Assembly: GCF_014138625.1 (NCBI RefSeq)
Contig: NZ_JACJHY010000006.1
Span: 124,001-188,000, forward strand
Reading direction: 5' to 3'
Source of the DNA: Aminobacter ciceronei
GTDB taxonomy: Bacteria > Pseudomonadota > Alphaproteobacteria > Rhizobiales > Rhizobiaceae
DNA: 64,000 nt
Of the stretch, positions 39,347 to 50,545 are shown piece by piece (the stretch's first letter is position 1; each line of letters starts with the position of its first letter). Position numbers and translations under genes: made by a program. Under the pieces are notes generated by a model that worked only from the letters and a program-made list of their open reading frames with translations, did not search any database and had not been told where the DNA came from.

Positions 39347-39784
39347 ATGTCACTGAACATGCTAAAGCTCTGCGTCGGCTGCGACAGCGTCGAGGATCTC
39401 GAGGAATGGATCGCCTTCCGCTTGGACGAGCGCAGGCGCAATGGCGAGCCGGTGGAGCAGTTCCACACCACGCGCATGGTGCCGACCCGCGGTGCCGAAC
39501 TGACGTCGGGTGGCTCGCTCTACTGGGTTATCAAGGGCAACGTTCAGTGCCGCCAGCGCTTGCTGGAAATCCGGCCCTTCACCGATGCAGAAGGCATTGG
39601 CCGTTGCCATCTCATTCTCGAGCCGACCGTTGTGCGCACCGACTGGCAGCCGCGCCGCGCCTTCCAGGGCTGGCGCTACCTCAAGCCGGTAGATGCGCCG
39701 GCCGATCTCGGCCAGGGCAATGCAGCGCTGGCCGAAATGCCGCCAAAGCTGCGGCTCGAACTTGCCGAACTCGGGCTACTCTAA
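39347..39784 (+). CDS. DUF1489 family protein
   Basis: 145-residue cytoplasmic protein of the alphaproteobacterial DUF1489 family, function unknown. Conserved stretches: LNMLKLCVGCDSVEDL at the start, TRMVPTR, SLYWVIKG, RTDWQPRRAFQGWRYL. The ATG at 39347 matches family N-termini; the frame opens 12 codons earlier without a good start. A 7-bp hairpin (39796-39815) follows. Confidence 0.83.
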   Translation: MSLNMLKLCVGCDSVEDLEEWIAFRLDERRRNGEPVEQFHTTRMVPTRGAELTSGGSLYWVIKGNVQCRQRLLEIRPFTDAEGIGRCHLILEPTVVRTDWQPRRAFQGWRYLKPVDAPADLGQGNAALAEMPPKLRLELAELGLL

Positions 39785-39850
39785 CTCGGGTGCCGAAGCC
39801 CGCAACGACGGGCTTGCAAGCTATCGCGCGCCGCCACATCTTCTTTGGTG

Positions 39851-40582
39851 ATGAGCGACCAAAGCAAACCTCCGGCTACGTCAGCCAATCACCCGCCGGT
39901 CGAGCGCCGTTCGGATTCCGCGGCGATCGACGCATTCGTGCGCCAGGCGCGCGCGCTGGCCACCGGCAAGGCCAATGGTCGACTGGTGCTGGCGCTCGAC
40001 GCCACGATGAGCCGGCAGCCGACCTGGGATCTCGCCTGTGAATTGCAGGGCCAGATGTTCGACGCCGTCGGCAACACCGGCAGGTTGAACGTGCAGCTTG
40101 TCTATTTCCGCGGGCTTGGCGAATGCCGGGCGTCCAAATTTGTTGCCGAGACGGCGTCACTCAAGCAGCTGATGACGTCCATCCAGTGCCGCAGCGGTCA
40201 GACGCAGGTCGGCAAGGTGCTGGCGCATGCGCTCAAGGAGACGTCGTCCGCCAAGGTCGATGCGCTGGTCTACATCGGCGATGCGATGGAAGAGAACATC
40301 GACGAACTGGCCGAAAAGGCCGGCAAACTTGGCTTGTTAGGCGTTCCGGCCTTCGTCTTCCAGGAAGGCCATGACGCAGACGCCGAGCGCGCCTTCAAGG
40401 AGATCGCGCGGCTCAGCAAGGGCGCCTGGTTCCGCTTTGACCGCAAGGCCGCGGCGACCTTGTCGAAGCTTTTGTCCGCGGTCGCCGTCTTTGCCACGGG
40501 CGGCATCAAGGCGCTGGAGGCGAGGGGCCGTCCCGAGGACATTCTGATGATCGAGCATTTGAGGAGCGGCAAGGCGCCATGA
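39851..40582 (+). CDS. VWA-like domain protein
   Basis: 243 residues, with a von Willebrand A-type fold: LVLALDATMSRQ carries a DxTxS MIDAS-like motif, and VYIGDAMEEN supplies the later acidic residue. There is no signal peptide or membrane helix, so it is cytoplasmic. Start choices TTG/GTG/ATG lie at 39845/39848/39851; the ATG is used. Its end overlaps the start of the membrane J-domain gene by 4 bp (ATGA), so the two are made together and probably act together. Role unknown. Confidence 0.75.
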   Translation: MSDQSKPPATSANHPPVERRSDSAAIDAFVRQARALATGKANGRLVLALDATMSRQPTWDLACELQGQMFDAVGNTGRLNVQLVYFRGLGECRASKFVAETASLKQLMTSIQCRSGQTQVGKVLAHALKETSSAKVDALVYIGDAMEENIDELAEKAGKLGLLGVPAFVFQEGHDADAERAFKEIARLSKGAWFRFDRKAAATLSKLLSAVAVFATGGIKALEARGRPEDILMIEHLRSGKAP

Positions 40583-41274
40583 CAGTTCTCGCCGTCCTCG
40601 CCGCTGTCCTGGTATTTTCGACGCTGGCCGTCACCATCTTCTTGCGCGCAGATGCGACCCAGCTCGCCAGGGCGCTGAAGATGGCAGGGCCATTGGCGCT
40701 GGGGCTGGTTGGCGTGGTTCTGTTGCTGTTGGGTCGGGCAGCCGTCGGCGGCGGCCTGATCTCCGCGGCCCTGGCCTGGTATGCGGCCGGAAGGAGGGGG
40801 GCTTCTACCAGTCGAACGCCGGGGCGGCGTTCGACCGTAAGGACCGCGGCGCTCGAAATGGAGCTTGATCACGACACAGGTGGCCTGCAGGGGTTCGTCC
40901 TGGCCGGCCACCAGGAAGGCAAGTCACTCGCCTCACTCGGCCTTACTGAACTCAAGGCACTCTACAAGGAACTGTCCGGCGATCCGGAAAGCCTACAGCT
41001 ACTTGAGACCTATCTTGACGGCCGCTTTCCCGTTTGGCGAGAAGACGCGCAACCTGACCGAGACGACGGGCAGCGTGTTGCGCCAAGTTCTGGCGCCATG
41101 ACTAAGGAGGAGGCCTACAAGGTCCTTGGTCTTGAAGCGGGGGCCGCCGCGGCGGATGTCCGCAAGGCGCATCGACGACTGATTCAGCGCCTGCATCCCG
41201 ATCTCGGAGGCTCGTCTTTCCTCGCGGCGAGGATCAACGAAGCCAAGGACGTCCTTCTCTCCGATCATCACTAG
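40579..41274 (+). CDS. Membrane-anchored J-domain (DnaJ-like) protein
   Basis: 231 residues: two hydrophobic helices near the N-terminus (about 1-22 and 34-68), a polar middle, and a C-terminal J-domain (about 174-231) ending with HPD in RLHPDLGGS, the DnaK-stimulating motif. The layout resembles Tim14/Pam18-like J-proteins with an N-terminal anchor. There is no Gly/Phe or zinc region, so it is a class III co-chaperone. Partner: the upstream VWA protein by overlap. Confidence 0.83.
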   Translation: MTVLAVLAAVLVFSTLAVTIFLRADATQLARALKMAGPLALGLVGVVLLLLGRAAVGGGLISAALAWYAAGRRGASTSRTPGRRSTVRTAALEMELDHDTGGLQGFVLAGHQEGKSLASLGLTELKALYKELSGDPESLQLLETYLDGRFPVWREDAQPDRDDGQRVAPSSGAMTKEEAYKVLGLEAGAAAADVRKAHRRLIQRLHPDLGGSSFLAARINEAKDVLLSDHH

Positions 41275-41315
41275 ACTCTCCTACGACACAGAACTTTCCA
41301 GGAGGTTGGGGGCGC

Positions 41316-42812
41316 CTACTGCGCGATGGCGTAGCAGGCGATCTTCTTCTTCTTCAGTGCGTTGCAGGCATTCCAGGCGGAGTCCTTGGATTCAAAGCCG
41401 GCAAAGCGGGCACGGAAGTAGGTCACGCCGCCCTTTTCGAAGGGCACGGTGAAGGGCGAAGCCTTGGCTAGTGCTGCTCCAGCCTGCTTTGCCGTCTTGT
41501 CGAGGATGGCACGCGCCTCGCCGTCGCTCGGCGACGACGCGACCTGGATCGCCCAGCCCGACGGGACTGACGCGGTTTTCATCTGGTCGAGGGCCTGGAC
41601 GGCCGGAGCGCGCTCTTCTGCGTAGGCCTGCTCGACGCCCTCAGCGGGAGCGCGATCCTTGGCCTTGCGGATCTGGAACGGAATCTTGCCGCCGAAACGT
41701 TCGGTCGAAGCCATGGCGATCTTCGGCTCGGTGGTGCGTGCGATGACCGGCTTCGGAGCGGGCACGGCAGCAGCCACGACAACTTCGTCGCTCTCGGCGG
41801 CCTCATCGGCGGAAGCGTCGGCGACGACGATCTCCTCGGCTTCCGGGCGCATGTCGGGCGTCGGCGCATTGCGCTTGGGCAGCTGAGCCTTGGCGACCGC
41901 GACGGCCGGCATCGGCGTATCGGTCTTGGCGATCAGGTCGCCACCGCCGCGCTTCGAGGCCTGCGGCATGTAGGTCTTGATCAGTTCAGCCATCTTGTTG
42001 TCACGGCTGGCGCCGCTGGTGCCGCCGAGAACCACGGCGACGATGCGGCGGTTGCCGTCCTGCACCGACGAGACCAGGTTGAAGCCCGAGGCGCGGGTGT
42101 AGCCGGTCTTGATGCCGTCGACGCCCTTGATGCGGCCGAGCAGGCGATTGTGGTTGGCGATACGCTGGCGACCGAAGGCGAAGGAGCGCGTCGAGAAGTA
42201 GCTGTAATATTGCGGGAAATGCTCGCGCAACGCGATGCCGAGCTTGGCCATGTCGCGTGCGGTGGTGAACTGGGCGGTGTTGGGCAGGCCGTTGGCATTG
42301 CGGAACACGGTGCCCTTCATGCCTAGGCTGCGTGCCTTGGCGGTCATCATGCGGGCGAAGTTTTCTTCCGAGCCGCCGATCATTTCGCCGAGCGCGGTCG
42401 AGGCATCGTTCGCCGAGCGCGTGATGAGCGAGAGAATCGCTGCTTCGACGCTGATCGAACCGCCTGCCTTGACGCCGATCTTGGTCGGCGGCTCGGCGGC
42501 TGCGTTCTTGGAAAACACGACCTTGGTATCTTTCTGGATTCGACCCTTCGAAAGCGCCTCGAAGGTCAGATAGAGCGTCATCATCTTGGTCAGCGACGCC
42601 GGATAGCGCCGGGAATCGGCACTCGAGGAGTGAAGGGTTTCACCGGTGTTCGCATCGACGACGATCGCTGCGTAGCGACTGTCCCTGGTCGCCTTGGCTG
42701 CAGAAACAGGAGCCACCGACGCCATCCCTATGGCTGCGGCGAGGGTGAAAACCATGAACGATTTGATGGAGATGGCCGACTTGAGCACTTTACCCGGCAA
42801 CGCTTGACGCAC
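41316..42812 (-). CDS. D-alanyl-D-alanine carboxypeptidase (S11) with SPOR domain
   Basis: 498-residue periplasmic penicillin-binding protein that trims peptidoglycan stem peptides. A signal segment (about 17-38) is followed by active-site motifs SLTK (Ser73, Lys76), SAN (133-135) and KTG (235-237). An Ala/Val/Glu-rich linker (about 300-420) leads to a C-terminal SPOR domain (GWAIQVASSPSDGEA to the end), which binds denuded glycan at division sites. The start is GTG at 42812. It is divergent from the phasin gene. Confidence 0.9.
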   Translation of the reverse strand: MRQALPGKVLKSAISIKSFMVFTLAAAIGMASVAPVSAAKATRDSRYAAIVVDANTGETLHSSSADSRRYPASLTKMMTLYLTFEALSKGRIQKDTKVVFSKNAAAEPPTKIGVKAGGSISVEAAILSLITRSANDASTALGEMIGGSEENFARMMTAKARSLGMKGTVFRNANGLPNTAQFTTARDMAKLGIALREHFPQYYSYFSTRSFAFGRQRIANHNRLLGRIKGVDGIKTGYTRASGFNLVSSVQDGNRRIVAVVLGGTSGASRDNKMAELIKTYMPQASKRGGGDLIAKTDTPMPAVAVAKAQLPKRNAPTPDMRPEAEEIVVADASADEAAESDEVVVAAAVPAPKPVIARTTEPKIAMASTERFGGKIPFQIRKAKDRAPAEGVEQAYAEERAPAVQALDQMKTASVPSGWAIQVASSPSDGEARAILDKTAKQAGAALAKASPFTVPFEKGGVTYFRARFAGFESKDSAWNACNALKKKKIACYAIAQ

Positions 42813-42890
42813 TGTTACACCCTTGAATTATTGTTGCATGTGGGGCGGCAAAGGTTCCTGCCCCGTATCGATGCACAGTAGGGTCACAGC

Positions 42891-42913
42891 GTTACCAATC
42901 CGTTTATGGTAAC
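42891..42913. promoter_or_regulatory. Inverted repeat between carboxypeptidase and phasin genes
   Basis: GTTACCA (42891-42897) and TGGTAAC (42907-42913), separated by 9 bp, sit 79-101 bp upstream of the carboxypeptidase start in the divergent region. The size and symmetry suit a dimeric regulator. Which gene it controls is unknown. Confidence 0.4.
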
Positions 42914-43001
42914 CGGCTCGTTCACACTTTTGCTTGGGCTTTAGTCTAACTTTACCGAACGGGATCGTCGCTTCGGGCGGTATGGAATGACGCGGGGTCA
43001 G

Positions 43002-43030
43002 TTGACATTTTGTGCGCTGCACAATATCTA
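43002..43030 (+). promoter_or_regulatory. Phasin promoter with TGC-N3-GCA palindrome
   Basis: TTGACA (43002-43007), 17-bp spacer, TATCTA (43025-43030): a near-consensus housekeeping promoter. The spacer is almost filled by a perfect palindrome TTGTGC-GCT-GCACAA (43010-43024). Its TGC-N3-GCA core matches the sites known for PhaR/PhbF, the repressors of phasin and polyhydroxyalkanoate genes in other proteobacteria. A similar half-site lies about 43033-43046. Confidence 0.65.
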
Positions 43031-43084
43031 GGCTGCATCGCACAATCACATAGCGCAGCGCGCGGAACCCGAAAGGATGCAGCG

Positions 43085-43414
43085 ATGACCCAGACCTATG
43101 AAGATTTCAGCAAATACGGCAAGGACTTCGTCGACACCGGCCTGAAGAGCTTCGCTTCGCTCTCCAAGGGCGCGCAGGCGATCGCCACCGAGACGACCGA
43201 CTACACCAAGAAGAGCTTCGAGGCAGGTGCTGCCACCTTCGAGAAGCTGCTCGGCGTCAAGTCGCTCGAGAAGGCCGTCGAAATCCAGACCGACTATGCC
43301 AAGCAGGCTTATGAAGGTTTTGTCGCTGAGGCGACCAAGCTCGGCGAACTTTATGCCGAACTCGCCAAGGATGCCTACAAGCCGTTTGAGTCGCTCGTCG
43401 CCAAGGCGAAGTGA
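43085..43414 (+). CDS. Phasin family protein
   Basis: 109-residue helical protein that coats polyhydroxyalkanoate granules. Typical phasin_2-type pattern: FVDTGLKSFASLSKGAQAIA, DYTKKSFEAG, LEKAVEIQTDYAKQAYEGFVAEATKLGELYAEL. The ATG at 43085 has an AAAGGA ribosome site. Own promoter and own terminator (43466-43497), so monocistronic and likely well expressed. No PHA synthase is in the window. Confidence 0.9.
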   Translation: MTQTYEDFSKYGKDFVDTGLKSFASLSKGAQAIATETTDYTKKSFEAGAATFEKLLGVKSLEKAVEIQTDYAKQAYEGFVAEATKLGELYAELAKDAYKPFESLVAKAK

Positions 43415-43465
43415 TCGACTGATCCCCGATTTCAGGGGGCTGGATTGAAAGATCCGGCAGATAAG

Positions 43466-43497
43466 ACCCGGTTGCGCCCGCGCAGCCGGGTTTTTTG
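43466..43497 (+). terminator. Phasin gene terminator
   Basis: Stem ACCCGGTTGCGC (43466-43477) with GCGCAGCCGGGT (43480-43491), one G-T wobble, followed by a run of T. It is 52 bp after the phasin stop. Confidence 0.85.
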
Positions 43498-43627
43498 TTT
43501 TTCTTTTGCACAAGTGCTTCACGTTTATGGCAATTCGGGCCATGCCGCCCCCGTCACCATATTGTCAGCACGTCAGAAGGGCTTAAAATCCCCCTAATGA
43601 CACCTACATGACGAAGTGTCGGAATTG

Positions 43628-44017
43628 ATGAAGGGCAGGACCAGATTGACGACCGGCTTGGAAGCCACGAACTTCGACGTGGCGCGGATGCAGAGCGGTG
43701 ACGAGGGAGGCAACGGCCCAGGCCGCGGCACCGCAGTCATTACCCGTACGAAGACCAAGACCAAGCGGCCGAGCCTCTACCGGGTGCTCATCCTCAACGA
43801 CGACTACACCCCGATGGAGTTCGTCGTGCATGTGCTCGAACGCTTCTTCCAGAAGGACAGGGAGGCCGCTACCCGCATCATGCTGCATGTCCACAACCAT
43901 GGCGTCGGCGAATGCGGGATCTACACGTTCGAAGTGGCCGAGACAAAGGTGTCCCAGGTCATGGATTTCGCCAGACAAAATCAGCATCCGCTGCAATGCG
44001 TGATGGAGAAGAAGTGA
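43628..44017 (+). CDS. clpS: ATP-dependent Clp protease adaptor ClpS
   Basis: About 129-residue N-recognin adaptor that delivers N-degron substrates to ClpAP. The core [17 protein letters not shown] holds the Asn-Asp substrate pocket, and HxHxxG-type [10 protein letters not shown] and the C-terminal [11 protein letters not shown] are present. The N-terminal 45 residues are polar and probably disordered. The start is uncertain: ATG at 43628 or GTG four codons earlier (43616), neither with a strong ribosome site. clpA follows after 8 bp. Confidence 0.92.
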   Translation: MKGRTRLTTGLEATNFDVARMQSGDEGGNGPGRGTAVITRTKTKTKRPSLYRVLILNDDYTPMEFVVHVLERFFQKDREAATRIMLHVHNHGVGECGIYTFEVAETKVSQVMDFARQNQHPLQCVMEKK

Positions 44018-44025
44018 GGTATTGA

Positions 44026-46497
<2,472 letters not shown>

Positions 46498-46507
46498 TTG
46501 GAAAAAC

Positions 46508-46538
46508 AAGGAAGCCCCGGCAACGGGGCTTCCTTTTT
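46508..46538 (+). terminator. clpSA operon terminator
   Basis: Stem GGAAGCCCC (46510-46518) and GGGGCTTCC (46525-46533), loop GGCAAC, flanked by AA and TTTTT. It begins 13 bp after the clpA stop and could also serve the convergent cyclase gene. Confidence 0.9.
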
Positions 46539-46567
46539 GGCTGATCGAAACTGCCCGGCGGCTTGCT

Positions 46568-47818
46568 TCAGGCGATGACGGGGCTCTCGACGCGGTTCCG
46601 GCCGAGCCGTTTGGCACGATACAGCCAGGTGTCGGCATCCCTGATCATCTGCTCGACCGAAACTGGACCGCTTCTGGCGGTCGTCACCCCGATGCTGACG
46701 GTGGTGCTCAGGCCGGGCTCAGCCAGGGTCATGCTCGCTACCGCAGCGCGCAGGCGCTCGGCGAGGATCGTCGCGTCGCCGGCGTTCAAGTCCTGGCAGA
46801 TGGCGACGAACTCTTCGCCACCATAACGGAACAGGCGGTCGCCGCTGCGCAAAGCGCCGTCCAGCGCGCGTGCAACGTCCTTGAGCACCTTGTCACCGGT
46901 GACATGGCCATACTGGTCGTTGATGCTCTTGAAGTGGTCGATGTCGATCATCAGCATGCTCACCGGCTTGCGGTCGGCCAGTGGCCGGTCGATCAGCGAC
47001 TGTGCCACCGCTTCGAAATGGCCACGGTCACTGGTGCCGGTCAGCGTGTCCTTGCCGGTCTTTTCCAGCAGGTCCTCGTAGCGATGGCGGAACGTCAGCC
47101 GGTCGAAGACCTTGAGCAGCGGCTCGGGGCCGGCCAGTGCCGGACGTGTCTCGACATATCTGAGGTAGATGACGAGCATTGCGCTGTAGAGGGCCGCTGC
47201 CGCCATCTTGGCGATCCAGCCGCCGTAAAGCGCGCTGATCGGCACACCCGACACGAGATGCAGGCCAAGGAAGAACATCAACTGGTCGAAGGTGAGGACC
47301 AGAGCGGCGCTGAGGAAAATGCGCTTGAACAGGGTGTTGGCGATGCGCTGTCCGAGCTTCTCGTAGATCAGGATCAAGGCGATGCTGTCGAGGAACAGCA
47401 GGGCCGTGCCCCAGACCATCAGTACGCCCATGTCGTCAAGGAACGTCAGGTCGGGTTGATAACCCGGCATTTCCGCGACATCGCCGTAGAGGCGCAGGAT
47501 CAGGGCCAGCGCCACCATCAGGCAGTTGCCGATCAGAAGCCCGTAGATCGGCTGGCGCACTGTCTCGGCATCCTCCTTGATGTAGAGCAGAAGGAACATC
47601 AGCAGCTTGCCGGAAAACATCACCGTAGAGCCGGGGGATATCAGGCCAAAGGGCAGCTGAACGAAGAAGACGGCGGCAAGATAGGTCTCGAGGAAGTGCA
47701 TGACCCCAAGCACGCAAACAAAGATTCCGATGCCGAATCTGTGCCGTGAATGGAAAACCGCGGCCATGGTCACGAAGTAGATCAGCGCTTGCAGGACCAG
47801 CAGCAATGCACCTGTCAT
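46568..47818 (-). CDS. Membrane diguanylate cyclase (GGDEF)
   Basis: 416 residues: six to seven N-terminal membrane helices (to about residue 225), a short linker, and a C-terminal GGDEF domain with GGEEF at 333-337 and an upstream RSGD, a likely I-site. It should make c-di-GMP and be inhibited by it. The sensory ligand for the membrane part is unknown. Its 3' end faces clpA across the shared terminator. Confidence 0.9.
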   Translation of the reverse strand: MTGALLLVLQALIYFVTMAAVFHSRHRFGIGIFVCVLGVMHFLETYLAAVFFVQLPFGLISPGSTVMFSGKLLMFLLLYIKEDAETVRQPIYGLLIGNCLMVALALILRLYGDVAEMPGYQPDLTFLDDMGVLMVWGTALLFLDSIALILIYEKLGQRIANTLFKRIFLSAALVLTFDQLMFFLGLHLVSGVPISALYGGWIAKMAAAALYSAMLVIYLRYVETRPALAGPEPLLKVFDRLTFRHRYEDLLEKTGKDTLTGTSDRGHFEAVAQSLIDRPLADRKPVSMLMIDIDHFKSINDQYGHVTGDKVLKDVARALDGALRSGDRLFRYGGEEFVAICQDLNAGDATILAERLRAAVASMTLAEPGLSTTVSIGVTTARSGPVSVEQMIRDADTWLYRAKRLGRNRVESPVIA

Positions 47819-47993
47819 GACCTGGCTGTTCCTCGCTTCCCACCCAAAGGCCTATCTACACATTCGCGGTAGGTAAACCGTTAATATGCCGTCTCTTTCG
47901 CTGGTTGGCGCGATATGGCGCGGTCGGATCGGTGGTCACGAGGTGCAGTCGATTGCGCCAGGCGGATCGAAGCGCTGACTTGGCAGGGAGGTC

Positions 47994-48758
47994 ATGCTAT
48001 GCGCGGTTTCAATGCCTGCTGACCACGCATCTCCAACGCCGAGCCTGTCGACACGCCGCCTCTGGTATCTGCGCGGCGTTCGCGCTGCCTTCTCGATCCC
48101 CGGCCTGATCCTCGCCAGCGCCTTTATCGGCTTTGCCGGGCTTGCCAAAGAGGCCGGGCTGACGCTTGCGCAGACCGTCTTCATGGTCGGCATGGTCTGG
48201 GCTCTTCCGGCCAAGGTGGTGCTGATCGGTGCCATTCTGTCAGGCGCTTCGCTGCCGGCGGCGGCCTTTGCGGTGGCGTTGTCATCGATACGTCTGACCC
48301 CGATGGTGGTGGCATTGGTGCCGGAGCTGCGTGGGCCGAGGACGCCGCGCTGGGTGCTCTATGTCCTGTCGCACTTCGTCGCCGTCACCTCCTGGGTGCT
48401 GGCGATGGAGCGGCTGCGCGGCATCCCGCGGGAGCTTCGCACCACCTACTATGCCGGGCTCGGCTCGACGCTCGTGCTCTTCAACATGGTGGTCACGGCG
48501 ATCGTCTATCTCGTCGCCGACAGCCTGCCGCCTATCGTCTCGGCGGCATTGTTCCTGCTCACGCCGATGTACTTCCTGACCTCGCTCTGGGGCTCGGCGC
48601 GCGAGCGGGCAGGGCACGTTGCCATGATCCTCGGCCTCATTCTCGGCCCGCTTCTCCACCTCGTCGTGCCCGGCTTCGACCTGCTCGGCGCCGGCTTGAT
48701 CGGCGGCGGTATCGCATTTGCCTTCCACAAGCGGGCGTGGCGGAGGACATCGGCATGA
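47994..48758 (+). CDS. azlC: AzlC-family branched-chain amino acid exporter, large subunit
   Basis: 254-residue inner-membrane protein with about seven helices and the AzlC pattern: FSIPGLILASAFIGFAGLAKEAG near the N-terminus and ALSSIRLTPMVVALVPELRG in the middle. Works with AzlD to export branched-chain amino acids or analogues. The ATG at 47994 has AGGGAGG 3-4 nt upstream. It overlaps azlD by 4 bp (ATGA). Confidence 0.88.
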   Translation: MLCAVSMPADHASPTPSLSTRRLWYLRGVRAAFSIPGLILASAFIGFAGLAKEAGLTLAQTVFMVGMVWALPAKVVLIGAILSGASLPAAAFAVALSSIRLTPMVVALVPELRGPRTPRWVLYVLSHFVAVTSWVLAMERLRGIPRELRTTYYAGLGSTLVLFNMVVTAIVYLVADSLPPIVSAALFLLTPMYFLTSLWGSARERAGHVAMILGLILGPLLHLVVPGFDLLGAGLIGGGIAFAFHKRAWRRTSA

Positions 48759-49102
48759 CCTTCGCCGCTTTCGACAACTGGTGGTGGCCGTTCCTGTTCA
48801 TCCTCGTCGGCGGCTGGCTCGCCACCGACGCCTGGCGCTTCCTTGGCGTCTATCTCGGCGACCGCCTGTCGGAGGACTCGGACCTGCTTGTCCTGGTCCG
48901 CGCACTCGCCACCGCACTCGTCGCCGCGGTCATCGGCAATCTGATCGTCTTTCCAAGCGGAGCGCTTGTCGACACCGCGCTTGCCCTCCGCATCGGTGCC
49001 GCCTGCGCTGGGTTCGTTGCCTATATCTGCCTCGGGCGAAAGATTTTGGTCGGCATCGTTGCGGCCGAGGTGATCCTGCTGGTAGGGATGTGGACATCCT
49101 GA
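48755..49102 (+). CDS. azlD: AzlD-family exporter, small subunit
   Basis: 115 residues with three to four helices. The start MTFAAFDNWWWPFLFILVGG and the Arg in FLGVYLGDRLSED fit AzlD. The ATG at 48755 overlaps the azlC stop as ATGA and has GGAGG at 48742-48746; an in-frame GTG at 48737 would overlap azlC further and is less likely. Partner of AzlC. Confidence 0.85.
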   Translation: MTFAAFDNWWWPFLFILVGGWLATDAWRFLGVYLGDRLSEDSDLLVLVRALATALVAAVIGNLIVFPSGALVDTALALRIGAACAGFVAYICLGRKILVGIVAAEVILLVGMWTS

Positions 49103-49219
49103 GCTGCTGGGACATTGCCCGCATTCCAGAGCCACAGCGCTGGTTCCGCTGTGTCTCGGTACATTCGCGACAGCTTAATTTCTGATGCCTAATATCCTCC
49201 AAGGGTTGGGGGGTCCACA

Positions 49220-49922
49220 ATGACTGAACTGGACGTGACGGCGCCTGAACTCAGGCAGCGGACTGATGCCCTGCTGTCCGTCAAAATGGCGCTCGTTGGT
49301 TTGCTGATTGCGATCGATGCGCAGTGGATAGGGGCGACGGACTTCGTTTTTGACCCTGTCAGCGCGGTCAAAGTAGTTGCCGTGGTATCCGGATTGGCGT
49401 CCATATCCTGGTTCTATGCCGTAATGCGCCCGGTCGAACGCTTCCAGGTCCTGTGTGCCGAAACAGCTGTGCTGTTGGCATTCTCTGCGGCCGCGGCCGT
49501 GCTCAGCGTTCTGGTGATTCCAACGACATGCCGCTGATCGACGACCGGTTGATCACATTCGACGCTGCGTTGGGTTTCGATTGGCGTGCCTATGTCGATC
49601 TCGCATACAAGCAGGCGTTTTTTGACATTCGCGCCGGCACATCACGCTTGATCTCACTTGACCACCCCCAAGGGCTCATTGCGTTCCCGTCCTATCACTG
49701 GACGCTGTCTGTGTTGACCGTGATTGCTTTCTGGAGGGTCAGGATCTGGTTCTGGCCTGTGTTGGCGCTGAACCTTGCCGTCATTTGTCTTCCCCAGTTG
49801 ACGGCGGCCATCATCTTGCCGACGCGTTGGCCGGCGTTCTTGTGGCGTTTTTGGCCTGGGGGATGGCTGAGAAGCTCTCAACGGTTGTTGAAGGCCGGCT
49901 TGCCGTGGAAGCCATCGCGTGA
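49220..49922 (+). pseudogene. Decayed PAP2-superfamily membrane phosphatase/transferase gene
   Basis: One ancestral reading frame is split into three. Part 1 (49220-about 49525) encodes three membrane helices ending LSVLVIP. Part 2, one frame back (about 49520-49795), continues MPLIDDRLITFDAALGFDW and has the PAP2 motif FPSYHWTLSVL. Part 3, shifted again (about 49795-49922), gives PVDGGHHLADALAGV and a stop at 49920-49922, the second catalytic motif (GHH..D) of PAP2. In part 2, FDWRAYVDLA runs directly into YKQAFFDIRAG, whereas intact relatives have roughly a hundred residues there (from memory), so an internal deletion is likely. Two shifts plus a deletion argue for a genuine pseudogene. The original start has a GGGGGGT ribosome site. 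Confidence 0.72.
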
Positions 49923-50022
49923 TCTGGAGCAGGGGCTCTGAAGTAGCGGTTGAGACTACGGCGCATTCGACAGGCCGGCCGCCGAGGCAGCGCTCTCGCT
50001 GGCCTGAAACGCGCTGCGTCTG

Positions 50023-50457
50023 TTATGCTCCCGCCAGCGCAGCCCTGATCTTCTCTGCGTTTGCCGCCAGCACTTCAGGCTTTTCCATCACCGCCGCGTG
50101 ACCCTTGGGTGCGACGCCTTCGAAGCGAGGCACGATGTGGACGTGGAGATGGAACACCGTCTGGCCGGCCGGAGCTTCGTTGAACTGCGAGATCACGATG
50201 CCGTCGGCGTCGAAAGCTTGCTGGGCGGCCCTTGCCACCTTCTGGACTGCTGCGAACAGCCGGCCGAATGTCTCGGGTTCGGCGTCGAGAAGGTTGCGCG
50301 ACGGCGTCTTGGGCACCACGAGCGTATGCCCGGTGCTCTGCGGCATGACATCCATGAACGCCACCACGGCATCGTCTTCGTAGACACGATGCGAGGGGAT
50401 CTCGCCGCGCAGGATCTTGGCGAAGATGTTGTTTGGATCGTAACCGGCGCTCGACAT
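50023..50457 (-). CDS. HIT family protein (histidine triad hydrolase)
   Basis: 144 residues. The histidine triad HLHVHIVPR, the N-terminal NIFAKILRGEIPSHRVYEDD and QSTGHTLVVPK place it with HinT/Hit purine nucleoside phosphoramidases. An Ala-rich C-terminal helix follows. Single gene, divergent from the SMR efflux gene. Confidence 0.92.
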   Translation of the reverse strand: MSSAGYDPNNIFAKILRGEIPSHRVYEDDAVVAFMDVMPQSTGHTLVVPKTPSRNLLDAEPETFGRLFAAVQKVARAAQQAFDADGIVISQFNEAPAGQTVFHLHVHIVPRFEGVAPKGHAAVMEKPEVLAANAEKIRAALAGA

Positions 50458-50545
50458 GGCCTATCCCGTTTGCTGCGATTTCGTGGTGGATGTTTCGGCG
50501 CTGGCAGGCGGAACGTCAAGCCGCGGAAGGCTGCAAGGAGCTGAG

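Noticed and set aside
49220-49537. 105-aa membrane protein as an independent gene
   Set aside because: Its content is the N-terminal third of the split PAP2 protein; the remaining parts follow in shifted frames.
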